Assembly (NCBI RefSeq): GCF_015207735.1
Contig: NZ_JADEWG010000018.1
Span: 1 to 64,000 of the forward strand
Direction: 5' to 3'
From: [Phormidium] sp. LEGE 05292
GTDB taxonomy: Bacteria > Cyanobacteriota > Cyanobacteriia > Cyanobacteriales > Aerosakkonemataceae
Length of the DNA: 64,000 nucleotides
The notes below the pieces were generated by a model, which was given only the letters and a program-made list of their open reading frames with translations, was not told the origin of the DNA and did not search any database. Below, piece by piece: positions 57,057-64,000 of the stretch. Both the position numbers and the translations under genes were made by a program. Within the stretch, counting starts at the first letter, position 1. Each line of letters starts with the position of its first letter.

Positions 57057-57103
57057 AGTTTGTCTAGATTACATTTAATCTAGGCGAACTGTTTCTTCAA
57101 TTT
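57057..57103 (+). terminator. Rho-independent terminator of the pirin operon
   Basis: AGTTTGTCTAGATT (57057-57070) pairs with AATCTAGGCGAACT (57077-57090) with two G-U pairs and a loop ACATTT, followed by a T-rich tail. Confidence 0.8.
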
Positions 57104-57221
57104 GATTACACAGGAGATAGAAATATTAATAAAGGCCGATCGAACAACTCTGCAAAGGTAGCGATAGTAGAATATCATCAGAGAATTGCATTGTAAAATG
57201 CCACTTTGAGTCGAAAGTGAA

Positions 57222-57944
57222 ATGCCTGTATCTTCAAAAGACAAACAGATTGTGGCAATGGGTGGAGGTGGTTTTTCGATGGAACCTGATAACCCCTTAC
57301 TCGATCAATATATCCTGGGATTAGCCAACACAGAACGACCCAAGGTTTGTTTTCTGCCCACTGCCAGTGGAGATAGCGATCGCTACATCGTCAAATTTTA
57401 TTCTGCATTCTTGAAATTCCCCTGCCAACCCAGTCATCTCTCATTGTTTAACCCACCTACCTTCGACTTGCAAGGATTTATCTTGTCACAAGACATTATT
57501 TATGTAGGGGGAGGGAACACCAAAAATTTGGTTGCACTTTGGCGTGATTGGGAGTTAGATCGATTTTTGAAAGAAGCTTGGGAACAGGGAACCATTCTTT
57601 GTGGGTTGAGTGCAGGCTCACTTTGCTGGTTTGAAGCAGGTGTAAGCGATTATCCGGGAAATAACGTTCTCAAGCCTCTTACCTGTTTGGGATTTCTCCA
57701 AGGTAGCCATTGCCCTCATTATGATGGAGAAGCCGATCGCAGACCTGCCTATCACCAAATGGTAGCAGAAGGTTTACTCGAAGATGGCTATGCTGCTGAT
57801 GATGGCGTTGGTTTGCATTTCATTAACGGAACTTTAGCGAAGATCGTCAGTTCTCGACCAACCGCAAAAGCATATCGTGTAGAGCGACAAGATAATGGTG
57901 TTCAGGAAACACTTCTGGAACCTATTTATCTTGCTTTAATTTAA
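57222..57944 (+). CDS. Peptidase E-like (S51) peptidase
   Basis: 240 residues. The nucleophile elbow CGLSAGSLCWFEAG places the catalytic Ser at residue 130. The N-terminus has IVAMGGGGFSM and VCFLPTASGDSDRY, and IIYVGGGNTKNLVALWRDW lies before the Ser motif, all typical of aspartyl dipeptidase (PepE) and cyanophycinase relatives. The length fits PepE (about 230) better than cyanophycinase (about 270). It stands alone with its own promoter region. Confidence 0.8.
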   Translation: MPVSSKDKQIVAMGGGGFSMEPDNPLLDQYILGLANTERPKVCFLPTASGDSDRYIVKFYSAFLKFPCQPSHLSLFNPPTFDLQGFILSQDIIYVGGGNTKNLVALWRDWELDRFLKEAWEQGTILCGLSAGSLCWFEAGVSDYPGNNVLKPLTCLGFLQGSHCPHYDGEADRRPAYHQMVAEGLLEDGYAADDGVGLHFINGTLAKIVSSRPTAKAYRVERQDNGVQETLLEPIYLALI

Positions 57945-57956
57945 TGATGAACAACA

Positions 57957-58424
57957 TCATATTTTGAGTTTCTTCCCACTACCAAGTTGAGTCAAAGCGA
58001 TCGCCCCTAGCAACAAACAAATGGCAACAATTCTCGAAGTATTGAGTGGATGGGGTGTAATGCCAAACCACCCAAATTGATCGATCGAAAGTGAGACAAT
58101 CATCTGACTACAAACTACTGCTAGAGTTGTAGTTGTTAACCCTAGTTTGGGAACAATTAATGTCTGAAGCGTAACAAATATCGCTCCTAGCAATCCACCT
58201 AAAAATGCCCACCAAGGCACACTCGAAAGCTTGTCCAAATTGTCTGATTTAAACACTCCCAACACCATTAACAGCGTTAGCACACTAAATCCAACTATGA
58301 AATTGATCGTCGCCGCCGCTAACGGGGAGTGAAGTGTTTGCTTCAACTGTGCATTAGCCGCAGCACCGAGAGCTAAGAAACTTCCTGCTAAACCAGTCCC
58401 AAGTATTGCTAATAAAATATTCAC
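57957..58424 (-). CDS. DMT-superfamily half-transporter (DUF606/YdcZ-like), downstream copy
   Basis: 155 residues with five hydrophobic segments, starting GTGLAGSFLALGAAANAQL and ending ICLLLGAIALTQLG. The motif FGWFGITPHPLNTSR, shared with the neighbour (FGWLGMPQYRLTRHR), marks the DUF606 family. These five-helix proteins are thought to work as pairs that build one ten-helix transporter, which explains the two adjacent genes. The substrate is unknown. Confidence 0.8.
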   Translation of the reverse strand: MNILLAILGTGLAGSFLALGAAANAQLKQTLHSPLAAATINFIVGFSVLTLLMVLGVFKSDNLDKLSSVPWWAFLGGLLGAIFVTLQTLIVPKLGLTTTTLAVVCSQMIVSLSIDQFGWFGITPHPLNTSRIVAICLLLGAIALTQLGSGKKLKI

Positions 58425-58430
58425 GATCGT

Positions 58431-58928
58431 TTACCTCGGTTGTACCAGAAAGAACAGGGCAACAATTAACAGCCCAATCGCAAAACGACGATGACGAGTT
58501 AGGCGATATTGCGGCATTCCTAACCAGCCAAAATGATCGATGATGATACCTGCGATCGCTTGTCCGCCAATCACAAATCCTATTGTCAGGGTTGTTCCTA
58601 AAATAGAAGCAAAGTATGCACTTGAGGCAATATACCAAGCTCCTAATAAACCACCTACTAAGCTCCACCTTGGCGCTTTGATTAAGGCACTCCATTCGAG
58701 CTCGCCAAACTGCCCTGTCAATAACAGCATTACTAACACCAATGCGCCAACAAAATAGGAAATATTTGCCGCTAGAGGAACCGAATTGAGCCCTCTTGCC
58801 AGTTGAGCATTGAGGCTGGTTTGAATTGGTAAAACTGCTCCGCTCAACAACGCCAATAGTAAATACAGCCAAATTTGGCAGCGAAATACGATCGCTTGTA
58901 TCCGACTCAAACTAATAGAATTCATCAC
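58431..58928 (-). CDS. DMT-superfamily half-transporter (DUF606/YdcZ-like), upstream copy
   Basis: 165 residues with five hydrophobic segments (LLLALLSGAVLPIQTSLNAQ, ANISYFVGALVLVMLLL, LGTTLTIGFVIGGQAIAGI). It is a paralogue of the downstream gene, six bases away. Their operon is divergent from the MarR gene, with a perfect palindrome between them, so it is very likely MarR-controlled. Confidence 0.8.
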   Translation of the reverse strand: MMNSISLSRIQAIVFRCQIWLYLLLALLSGAVLPIQTSLNAQLARGLNSVPLAANISYFVGALVLVMLLLTGQFGELEWSALIKAPRWSLVGGLLGAWYIASSAYFASILGTTLTIGFVIGGQAIAGIIIDHFGWLGMPQYRLTRHRRFAIGLLIVALFFLVQPR

Positions 58929-58960
58929 TTCTCTGAATACCGTAAATGAACTTTTGCGTT

Positions 58961-58980
58961 TTATCTTGATATCAAGATAA
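58961..58980. promoter_or_regulatory. MarR operator 1, perfect 20-bp palindrome
   Basis: TTATCTTGAT joined to ATCAAGATAA, a perfect palindrome upstream of both the transporter pair and the MarR gene. TTGA-centred palindromes of this size are typical MarR sites. Confidence 0.75.
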
Positions 58981-59004
58981 TCAATTTAAAGATAAATGTC
59001 AAGA

Positions 59005-59020
59005 ATCTTGATGTCAAGAT
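59005..59020. promoter_or_regulatory. MarR operator 2
   Basis: ATCTTGAT joined to GTCAAGAT, a near copy of the perfect palindrome 44 bases upstream. It lies just before the ATG at 59032, and binding there should block the MarR gene itself (autoregulation). Confidence 0.7.
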
Positions 59021-59031
59021 ATAATCAACCT

Positions 59032-59532
59032 ATGAAACACGATCGCATTGACGAAATCTTGGCTCAGTGGCAACAACAGTCACCTCAGTTAGACGTAAGC
59101 GGATTAGCTATCGTCGGGCGGGTGCTGCGAATCGCCCGTTTGTTGGAGAAGCATCGAGAAACTGTGCTGGCGGATTTTGGCCTCAATGTCTGGTCATTTG
59201 ATGTCTTGGCAACGCTACGGCGACAGGGGCCTCCCTATCAACTCAAACCTACTGAACTCTATAGTTTGCTCATGCTTTCTTCTGGAGCGATGACCAACCG
59301 AATCGATCGCTTGGAACTTGACGGTGTGGTACAAAGGATTCGTGACCCGGACGATCGTCGCAGTGTCAGCGTTCAACTTACATCCAAAGGTATCGAGCTT
59401 ACTGATTCTGTAATGCCTGTTTTGTTTGCCAAAGAAAACCAGTTTCTCGCTCAATTCACCAACACCGAAACTGAAACTTTGATCGAATTGCTCCGCAGGT
59501 TTCTCTTATCACTCAATGAGGTTGAAAAGTAA
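59032..59532 (+). CDS. MarR-family regulator
   Basis: 166 residues from the ATG at 59032; in-frame ATGs at 58996 and 59011 fall inside the operator and are less likely. The winged-helix core is clear: FDVLATLRRQGPPYQLKPTE, SSGAMTNRIDRLE, IRDPDDRRSVSVQLTSKG (the DRRS wing). It is expected to repress the divergent DUF606 transporter pair and itself until a small ligand binds. Confidence 0.9.
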   Translation: MKHDRIDEILAQWQQQSPQLDVSGLAIVGRVLRIARLLEKHRETVLADFGLNVWSFDVLATLRRQGPPYQLKPTELYSLLMLSSGAMTNRIDRLELDGVVQRIRDPDDRRSVSVQLTSKGIELTDSVMPVLFAKENQFLAQFTNTETETLIELLRRFLLSLNEVEK

Positions 59533-59571
59533 AGTTATCTGGGCCAGAAGATGAGAGCTTCAGCGCATTTG

Positions 59572-60354
59572 TTAGCCCGGTGTAGCTTTTGATTGTACGT
59601 TATTGCGCTCGAGAAACTGTCTACCACAGTCTTTGCACAAATAGCGTTGCTTACCGTAACGATGTCCATTTTTTGACAAGCGTTCGGAATGACAGTGCGG
59701 ACATATCATTACTTTCATTACTTGTAATGATGATGATTCTGCTTGTAAATGCGATCGCAAGTAAGCTACCAGCAAGGCTTTAATCTCCTCATAGCGCCAT
59801 TGACGTTTACTCTCCTCACCTCGTAAAGCGTTTAGTAGTAGAGCGTTGTAACACTGATGAACAGTTTCTGCAAGGCGTTCGCTTTTTTGAACCTCTAATT
59901 TTGGATTACATTGCCGGAGGAAACCTGCATATTGTTGGATTAACTCTTCATTGAATGTTTCATCGAATAGTTTAAATAGCTCTGGCGCTAAAAAATACTG
60001 AATATAAACTACACGCCCCATTGGATCTTCAAAATAAGCTGCATAAGTGTCTACCATTCGGTCAATAAACTCCGCGAATGGTGATTGCTGTTGGGTATAT
60101 TGTAATAGTTGAGCATTAATCGCTCTTACCCGTTCCATGTGACGAGTTTCCAAGGCATGAAAAATCGCCAGCTTATCAGGAAAGAACTGATAAAGCGATC
60201 CGATCGCAGTTTGTGCCCTCGCCGCAATCAAATGCGTGGTAGCCGCTTCGTATCCCACTTCTGCAAATACTTCTGCTGCTGCGCGTAAAATCTTCTCTAC
60301 CCTTTGTTGACTGCGCTTTTGTTGAGGCTGTCTTCGCATTACTATTTTTTCCAT
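59572..60354 (-). CDS. TetR-family regulator with C-terminal IS1-type zinc ribbon
   Basis: 260 residues from the ATG at 60354 (AAGG upstream). The N-terminus is a TetR helix-turn-helix (ILRAAAEVFAEVGYEAATTH, LYQFFPDKLAIFHALE), followed by the helical ligand-binding domain. The last 45 residues are a four-Cys zinc ribbon, MICPHCHSERLSKNGHRYGK and LCKDCGRQFLE, which matches the InsA/Zn_Tnp_IS1 domain of IS1-family elements. A transposase zinc finger fused to a TetR is unusual. It is divergent from the Rieske oxygenase gene, its likely target. Confidence 0.8.
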   Translation of the reverse strand: MEKIVMRRQPQQKRSQQRVEKILRAAAEVFAEVGYEAATTHLIAARAQTAIGSLYQFFPDKLAIFHALETRHMERVRAINAQLLQYTQQQSPFAEFIDRMVDTYAAYFEDPMGRVVYIQYFLAPELFKLFDETFNEELIQQYAGFLRQCNPKLEVQKSERLAETVHQCYNALLLNALRGEESKRQWRYEEIKALLVAYLRSHLQAESSSLQVMKVMICPHCHSERLSKNGHRYGKQRYLCKDCGRQFLERNNVQSKATPG

Positions 60355-60529
60355 AAATCTACCTTGACAAACATGAATAATCTGTCGTATTCTTAAAATC
60401 AAATATGAAAGTTATGTCACAATTTTAGACTACAGCTTGACCAAGCTGAGTAACTGCTGAAGTGCAAGTTTCCTGTTGGGAAAGACTTTGCACCGCTCTA
60501 ACCTATAAACCTTATCCTTTGGAGAAAGT

Positions 60530-61483
60530 ATGGAAACCATTCTTCCGGGCGCACCTTGGTTGATTGCACATCGTTCTATGCTAGGCATCAACAAACCGCA
60601 GAAAATTTCTCTTAATGGACAAGATTATGTCCTCTGGCAAAATCAGCTTCGACAAGTATTTGCTTTGAATAATGTTTGTCCACACTTGCAAGCTCCTTTA
60701 TCTGATGGTTGGATTTGCAAAGAACGAAATACCATTACTTGTCCGTTTCATGCTTTAGAGTTTGATGTTCAAGGGCGATTGTATCAATCGGGTAAAGTTG
60801 GCGCACATCCACTAACTACACCTTTAGAGTTGATTGTCAAAGGTGACTGCATTTGGACTTATGGTGGTATGAATCCCAAAATTCCTGTACCCGATTTAAT
60901 TGAAAAGGTAAGTGATGGGATGACTTTTTTGGGTGTAGCTGGGGAAAAGAGTATTAAAGGAACTTTTTTGAATAATTTACTAATCAATTATGATTTCAAT
61001 CATCAGAGTGGTACTCATCGGGACTTATTTGGCATCAAAGCTAATCGGATTCCCGTTTTTGAAGAACAAGGATACTGGGCTAAGGTGGTGCAGGAACTCG
61101 ATCGTGAAGATCCTACTTTGAGTGATATTCTGGGTAATCCCGTTATCTTACTCGCACCGAAAACTTATACTGGGGTTTTAGAATATGCTTTTCCTGCATT
61201 GACTACTTTTAAAACTGCTTTTCCCTTGGGCGAGATTTTGCAAGTTCATATTCTGTATCCAGAAACCGAGACAACAACCAAAACTTTTGTACTGGTTTAT
61301 GCTAAGTTCAAGCATCCGATATTTAAGCCACTGTTGCAACGATCGATGTTGAGTGCTGTAACAACTGTTGTTGAACAGGATACTAGAGCGATCGAAACTT
61401 CTTACCCTCGTCAGCGACCGTTGATTCGATTACCTAACGAAGAAATCATGTATCATGCTCAAAAACTTTATCAGGAATGGTAA
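60530..61483 (+). CDS. Rieske-type oxygenase
   Basis: 317 residues. The Rieske [2Fe-2S] cluster ligands are C50-P-H52 and C71-P-F-H74 (NVCPHLQAP and CPFHALEF). The mononuclear iron motif D155-x2-H158-x4-H163 is present in NYDFNHQSGTHRD. This fits aromatic-ring or vanillate-type oxygenases, or PaO/cyanobacterial relatives, but is shorter than most (about 350-450). It needs a separate ferredoxin and reductase, which are not in the window. A TetR regulator is divergent from it. Confidence 0.85.
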   Translation: METILPGAPWLIAHRSMLGINKPQKISLNGQDYVLWQNQLRQVFALNNVCPHLQAPLSDGWICKERNTITCPFHALEFDVQGRLYQSGKVGAHPLTTPLELIVKGDCIWTYGGMNPKIPVPDLIEKVSDGMTFLGVAGEKSIKGTFLNNLLINYDFNHQSGTHRDLFGIKANRIPVFEEQGYWAKVVQELDREDPTLSDILGNPVILLAPKTYTGVLEYAFPALTTFKTAFPLGEILQVHILYPETETTTKTFVLVYAKFKHPIFKPLLQRSMLSAVTTVVEQDTRAIETSYPRQRPLIRLPNEEIMYHAQKLYQEW

Positions 61484-61543
61484 ACATTGCTATTGTGTAT
61501 TCATTAGGTTTCTTCAGAGATTAAGAGTGCGTTACCAGCGAAC

Positions 61544-61579
61544 TAATGTAGAGGCGTTGTATACAATGTCTCTACATTA
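61544..61579. repeat. 36-bp imperfect palindrome (cyanobacterial dispersed-repeat style)
   Basis: TAATGTAGAG (61544-61553) pairs with CTCTACATTA (61570-61579), and the centre contains TTGTATACAA. The sequence resembles the widespread TGTAGAGACGTTG dyads of cyanobacterial genomes. It could also act as a terminator for the Rieske gene. Confidence 0.6.
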
Positions 61580-61612
61580 AAATTAAATAAAACTGATTCA
61601 TCTATCCTACAT

Positions 61613-61848
61613 CTATTCGCGAAGATATCCCAACCAAGTTTCTAAATCTGCTAACTCAGAAAATTCCAATGAATCTTCCGCTAAATCCTCTAACTGTTGG
61701 GTTGACAAACCTTCAATTCGGTTAACGATTTTTCTAGGTAGTTCCCCACAAACATATCTCAATTGACGCAACACAATAAAAAGTGCTTCTTCCTTTTTAC
61801 CTTCTTGGAAAATTCTTTGATAAACAACCGATTGCCGCATAATTACCC
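61613..61848 (-). pseudogene. Duplicated 3' tail of the Rpn-type nuclease gene
   Basis: The frame repeats the last part of the neighbouring gene (RQSVVYQRIFQEGKKEE, VLRQLRYVCGELP, STQQLEDLAEDSLEFSE) with a few substitutions and without the EGKQ repeats. It ends in the same context, CATCCTACATCTATTCGCGA, as the full copy. It is a tandem duplication of about 250 bases and not a separate functional gene. Confidence 0.75.
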
Positions 61849-61857
61849 ATCCTACAT

Positions 61858-62703
61858 CTATTCGCGAGGATATCCCAACCAAGCTTCTAAATCTGCTAAC
61901 TCAGAAAATTCAAATAAATCTTCCGCTAAATCCTCTAACTGTTGGGTGGATAAACCTTCAATTCTGTTCCCAATTATTTCAGGCAATTCCCCACAAACAT
62001 ATCTCAATTGACGCAACACAATAAAAAGTGCTTCTTCCTTTTTACCTTCTTGTTTTCCTTCTTGTTTACCTTCTTGTAAAATTCTTTGATAAACAACCGA
62101 TTGACGCATAATATCCTCCCGAAAAAATTGACTGATTATATCATTATTCAACCGCAAACCAGCTAAAATACTTGTACAGGTAGCAATACCTTGTTGCTGT
62201 TCGCTATCTTCGATTCTATCAACCCTTTGAGCAACCTGTTCCAGTAAACTTTCCGGGTCATCACTCCTCGCCAATACAGCCAAAGGTAACAAACCAGGAT
62301 TATCTAAAAATATAGCCGGGTCTTGTTCCCATAAACGAATTACCCCATAGCGGTGAGTTGTAGTCCTATCTTGATACTCTGTGGTAAAAACAATCTCGTT
62401 AGAACTCTGCTGCAAAAAGATAACGAACTGTTCTATATCCCGACGATATTTTCGTTTCAATCTCACCGAATAATCTAACATTCGGAAAGGAATAGGCGGT
62501 TGAGAATAAGCGTCAGTTTCAAATTCTAAATGTAAAATTCGGTTAGCTACTCGCAAAAAGCTAACTGAATCCGCACGAATTGGTTCTACATCCAGTTCGG
62601 TTTTTAATACTCTGATTCTAGTCGCTTCTATTCCTAAAAGCCAGCGAATAAAATCACCCGGAAACCTTTCTGCTAAATATTTACAAGCGTTATCGTAACT
62701 CAT
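61858..62703 (-). CDS. Rpn-family PD-(D/E)XK nuclease/putative transposase
   Basis: 281 residues. The N-terminus (MSYDNACKYLAERFPGDFIR) and ILHLEFETDA, RMLDYSVRLKRKYRR match the cyanobacterial Rpn/PDDEXK family, with the active-site Glu in LEFET. Such proteins promote RecA-independent recombination and are spread by mobile elements. The C-terminus has a short KQEG repeat encoded by 12-bp tandem DNA repeats near 62041-62090. The tail is duplicated downstream. Confidence 0.75.
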   Translation of the reverse strand: MSYDNACKYLAERFPGDFIRWLLGIEATRIRVLKTELDVEPIRADSVSFLRVANRILHLEFETDAYSQPPIPFRMLDYSVRLKRKYRRDIEQFVIFLQQSSNEIVFTTEYQDRTTTHRYGVIRLWEQDPAIFLDNPGLLPLAVLARSDDPESLLEQVAQRVDRIEDSEQQQGIATCTSILAGLRLNNDIISQFFREDIMRQSVVYQRILQEGKQEGKQEGKKEEALFIVLRQLRYVCGELPEIIGNRIEGLSTQQLEDLAEDLFEFSELADLEAWLGYPRE

Positions 62704-62760
62704 TTCATTTTTCTTTGTAGTTGTAAAGCATTTCTTGTATTGTATGAATGAACTCGTTGA

Positions 62761-63834
62761 TCAATCAAGTTCTGCTTCACTTTGTTCTTTTTCCCTCTGC
62801 TTTTTAGCTTCTTTTAGTGTCTGGATGCGTCTTAAATCAACTTCTAAAAAGTGCCGAACATCAGTATCATTCAAGTTGGAGAGTACCACAGATTGCCAGT
62901 ATCCATTTTGATTAACAGCCTTCATTTTGATCCTAGAACTTAGGTTATCCATCAGTACTAATTGGTCATCTTCCCAATAAGCAGTATGGTGTTGACCCAC
63001 CAATTTTGTTTGATTGACTAGACAAGCTGCGATAATTGGAGCGATCGTCCTGACTAGTTTCTGTTGTGACAAACGTTCTGACAAACTTTTTAAAGTGTAA
63101 GCTTTTCCCAGCTGATAACCCGCAAACCATATCCCATCTTTTTCAAACTTGATTCCCCGTGAAGTAACCACACTAGTAACACCAACAGTGGATAGGATTT
63201 CACCAAGACTTGTCACTTCTTGGACTTTTGTAATCGCAGAATCGATCGCATTTTGAAGTTGCAATCGCACATTAGGAACACAATCTATCTGGTTGGAATC
63301 CACTTGCTGTTGTAACTGCCTGGTTCTTTGCGCTTGTGCTGTGGTTAATTCTCTGTGCTTTGAATCTCTGCTATCAATCACCTTAGTCAAATTGTATTCT
63401 TCTCGCAGTTCTTGCAGCACCATTTCGTACCGCTGCCAATCTTTCCAAGCTGACACCACTCGGCAGTCAGTCAAACGTACCCGATTAACAATTACATGAT
63501 AATGAGGGCGTAATTTTCCCTCTGGCGTAATTGTATCATCGTGACGGGCTGCCACCCACTGACAATCCCCATACCCGCAACGTTTAACCATATTTTCAAT
63601 TAAATCAAATGCCTGCTTGTCAGAAAGTCGATCGTCTGGGTGAGGAGAAAGTGACAAATGTAAAACCGGATAACGAACGCGATGATTCAAAGAACAGATC
63701 GCTTCAAATTCCTGCTGCATCCCCAAAATACTCTGCTGTCCCAGGTTGCTGCGAAGGAGTTGCGATCGTTCGCGGCTAAAAATATAGCGTAACAATCCCC
63801 TGAAGTCAGCACCTTTAGTAGCTTTACCAATCAT
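62761..63834 (-). CDS. Relaxase/mobilization nuclease
   Basis: 357 residues. The N-terminal motif GLLRYIF (Tyr17) and the HxH motif LRPHYHVIVNRV (His111, His113), with ARHDDTITPEG (His98) before it, match the relaxase/VirD2-like Pfam family (PF03432; MobP or MobV-like). It nicks oriT and leads the strand to the coupling protein. The ATG overlaps the stop of the upstream gene (ATGA). A second domain follows from about residue 170. The oriT should lie upstream, outside the window. Confidence 0.8.
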   Translation of the reverse strand: MIGKATKGADFRGLLRYIFSRERSQLLRSNLGQQSILGMQQEFEAICSLNHRVRYPVLHLSLSPHPDDRLSDKQAFDLIENMVKRCGYGDCQWVAARHDDTITPEGKLRPHYHVIVNRVRLTDCRVVSAWKDWQRYEMVLQELREEYNLTKVIDSRDSKHRELTTAQAQRTRQLQQQVDSNQIDCVPNVRLQLQNAIDSAITKVQEVTSLGEILSTVGVTSVVTSRGIKFEKDGIWFAGYQLGKAYTLKSLSERLSQQKLVRTIAPIIAACLVNQTKLVGQHHTAYWEDDQLVLMDNLSSRIKMKAVNQNGYWQSVVLSNLNDTDVRHFLEVDLRRIQTLKEAKKQREKEQSEAELD

Positions 63835-64000
63835 GATAATTCTTCAGATGATTTCAAACCCAACAGTTGCGATTGAACTGAACGGACAACTTGTAGAGTA
63901 TCTACGGTAGTTCGCCTTACCTCCTCAAAAGATGATAAGTTTTGTTCGCTAATTTTTGCAGCTTCGATCGTATCGATCGCATGAGATAAACTGAGTCCAA
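63831..64000 (-). CDS. Partial CDS upstream of the relaxase (possible MobC-like accessory)
   Basis: Only the last 56 codons are inside the window. They are helical (SHAIDTIEAAKISEQNLSSF), and the TGA overlaps the relaxase ATG by four bases. This is the usual place for a MobC-type relaxosome protein, but too little is visible for a firm call. Confidence 0.5.
   Translation of the reverse strand, partial: GLSLSHAIDTIEAAKISEQNLSSFEEVRRTTVDTLQVVRSVQSQLLGLKSSEELS

Noticed and set aside
59572-59720. Complete IS1-type element
   Set aside because: Only the InsA-like zinc ribbon is seen, in frame with TetR. No transposase catalytic domain or inverted repeats were found.
1-64000. tRNA, rRNA and riboswitch genes
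   Set aside because: No cloverleaf-like or conserved rRNA segments were recognised by eye; a covariance-model search was not possible here.

Overview
The window looks like part of a large plasmid, or an integrated conjugative element, of a filamentous cyanobacterium. GCGATCGC (HIP1-type) octamers are scattered through most genes, the proteins are cyanobacterial in style, and one stretch holds type IV secretion genes, a coupling protein, parA/parB and a relaxase. No rRNA, tRNA, CRISPR array or intact transposon was seen, and no replication initiator was recognised. Most calls rest on motifs read by eye.

Layout. (1) 95-2383, minus: a NACHT/STAND-WD40 gene that has lost its ATPase half. (2) 3094-24714, plus: a three-gene operon of a PhoD-like phosphatase and two giant proteins of 3411 and 2954 residues that I cannot assign. 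(3) 24839-29254, minus: a single-chain RNA-polymerase-like gene (QDE-1/YonO type) cut in two by one in-frame TGA, with small unknown genes up to 30483. (4) 30843-32209, plus: a MinD/ParA-like ATPase and a small membrane protein. (5) 32330-35115: a stand-alone Cas2-like protein and a 14-repeat WD40 protein, lying directly before a traC/virB4 gene that has lost its 5' end. (6) 35338-49576, plus: a compact transfer operon with VirB4-, VirB5/TrbJ-, VirB6/TrbL-, VirB8-, VirB10-, VirB9- and VirD4-like genes plus accessory proteins. (7) 50088-54941, minus: an SF2 helicase, parB, parA, and a pentapeptide-repeat/Shedu (DUF4263) gene interrupted by an in-frame TAA. (8) 55023-61483: ordinary metabolic and regulatory genes (PadR/pirin, a peptidase E-like protein, a half-size DMT transporter pair with a MarR regulator, TetR and a Rieske oxygenase). 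(9) 61613-64000, minus: an Rpn-type nuclease with a duplicated tail, a relaxase and the end of its upstream partner.

How they fit. Regions 4 and 6 plus the relaxase form a DNA-transfer system, and parAB supports stable inheritance. NACHT-WD40, Shedu, Cas2-like and WD40 genes give the element a defence or conflict flavour, but several are truncated or carry single stop codons, so part of this cargo is decaying, recoded or mis-sequenced. The most unusual items are the split RNA-polymerase-like gene, the giant-protein operon and the broken pentapeptide-Shedu fusion.
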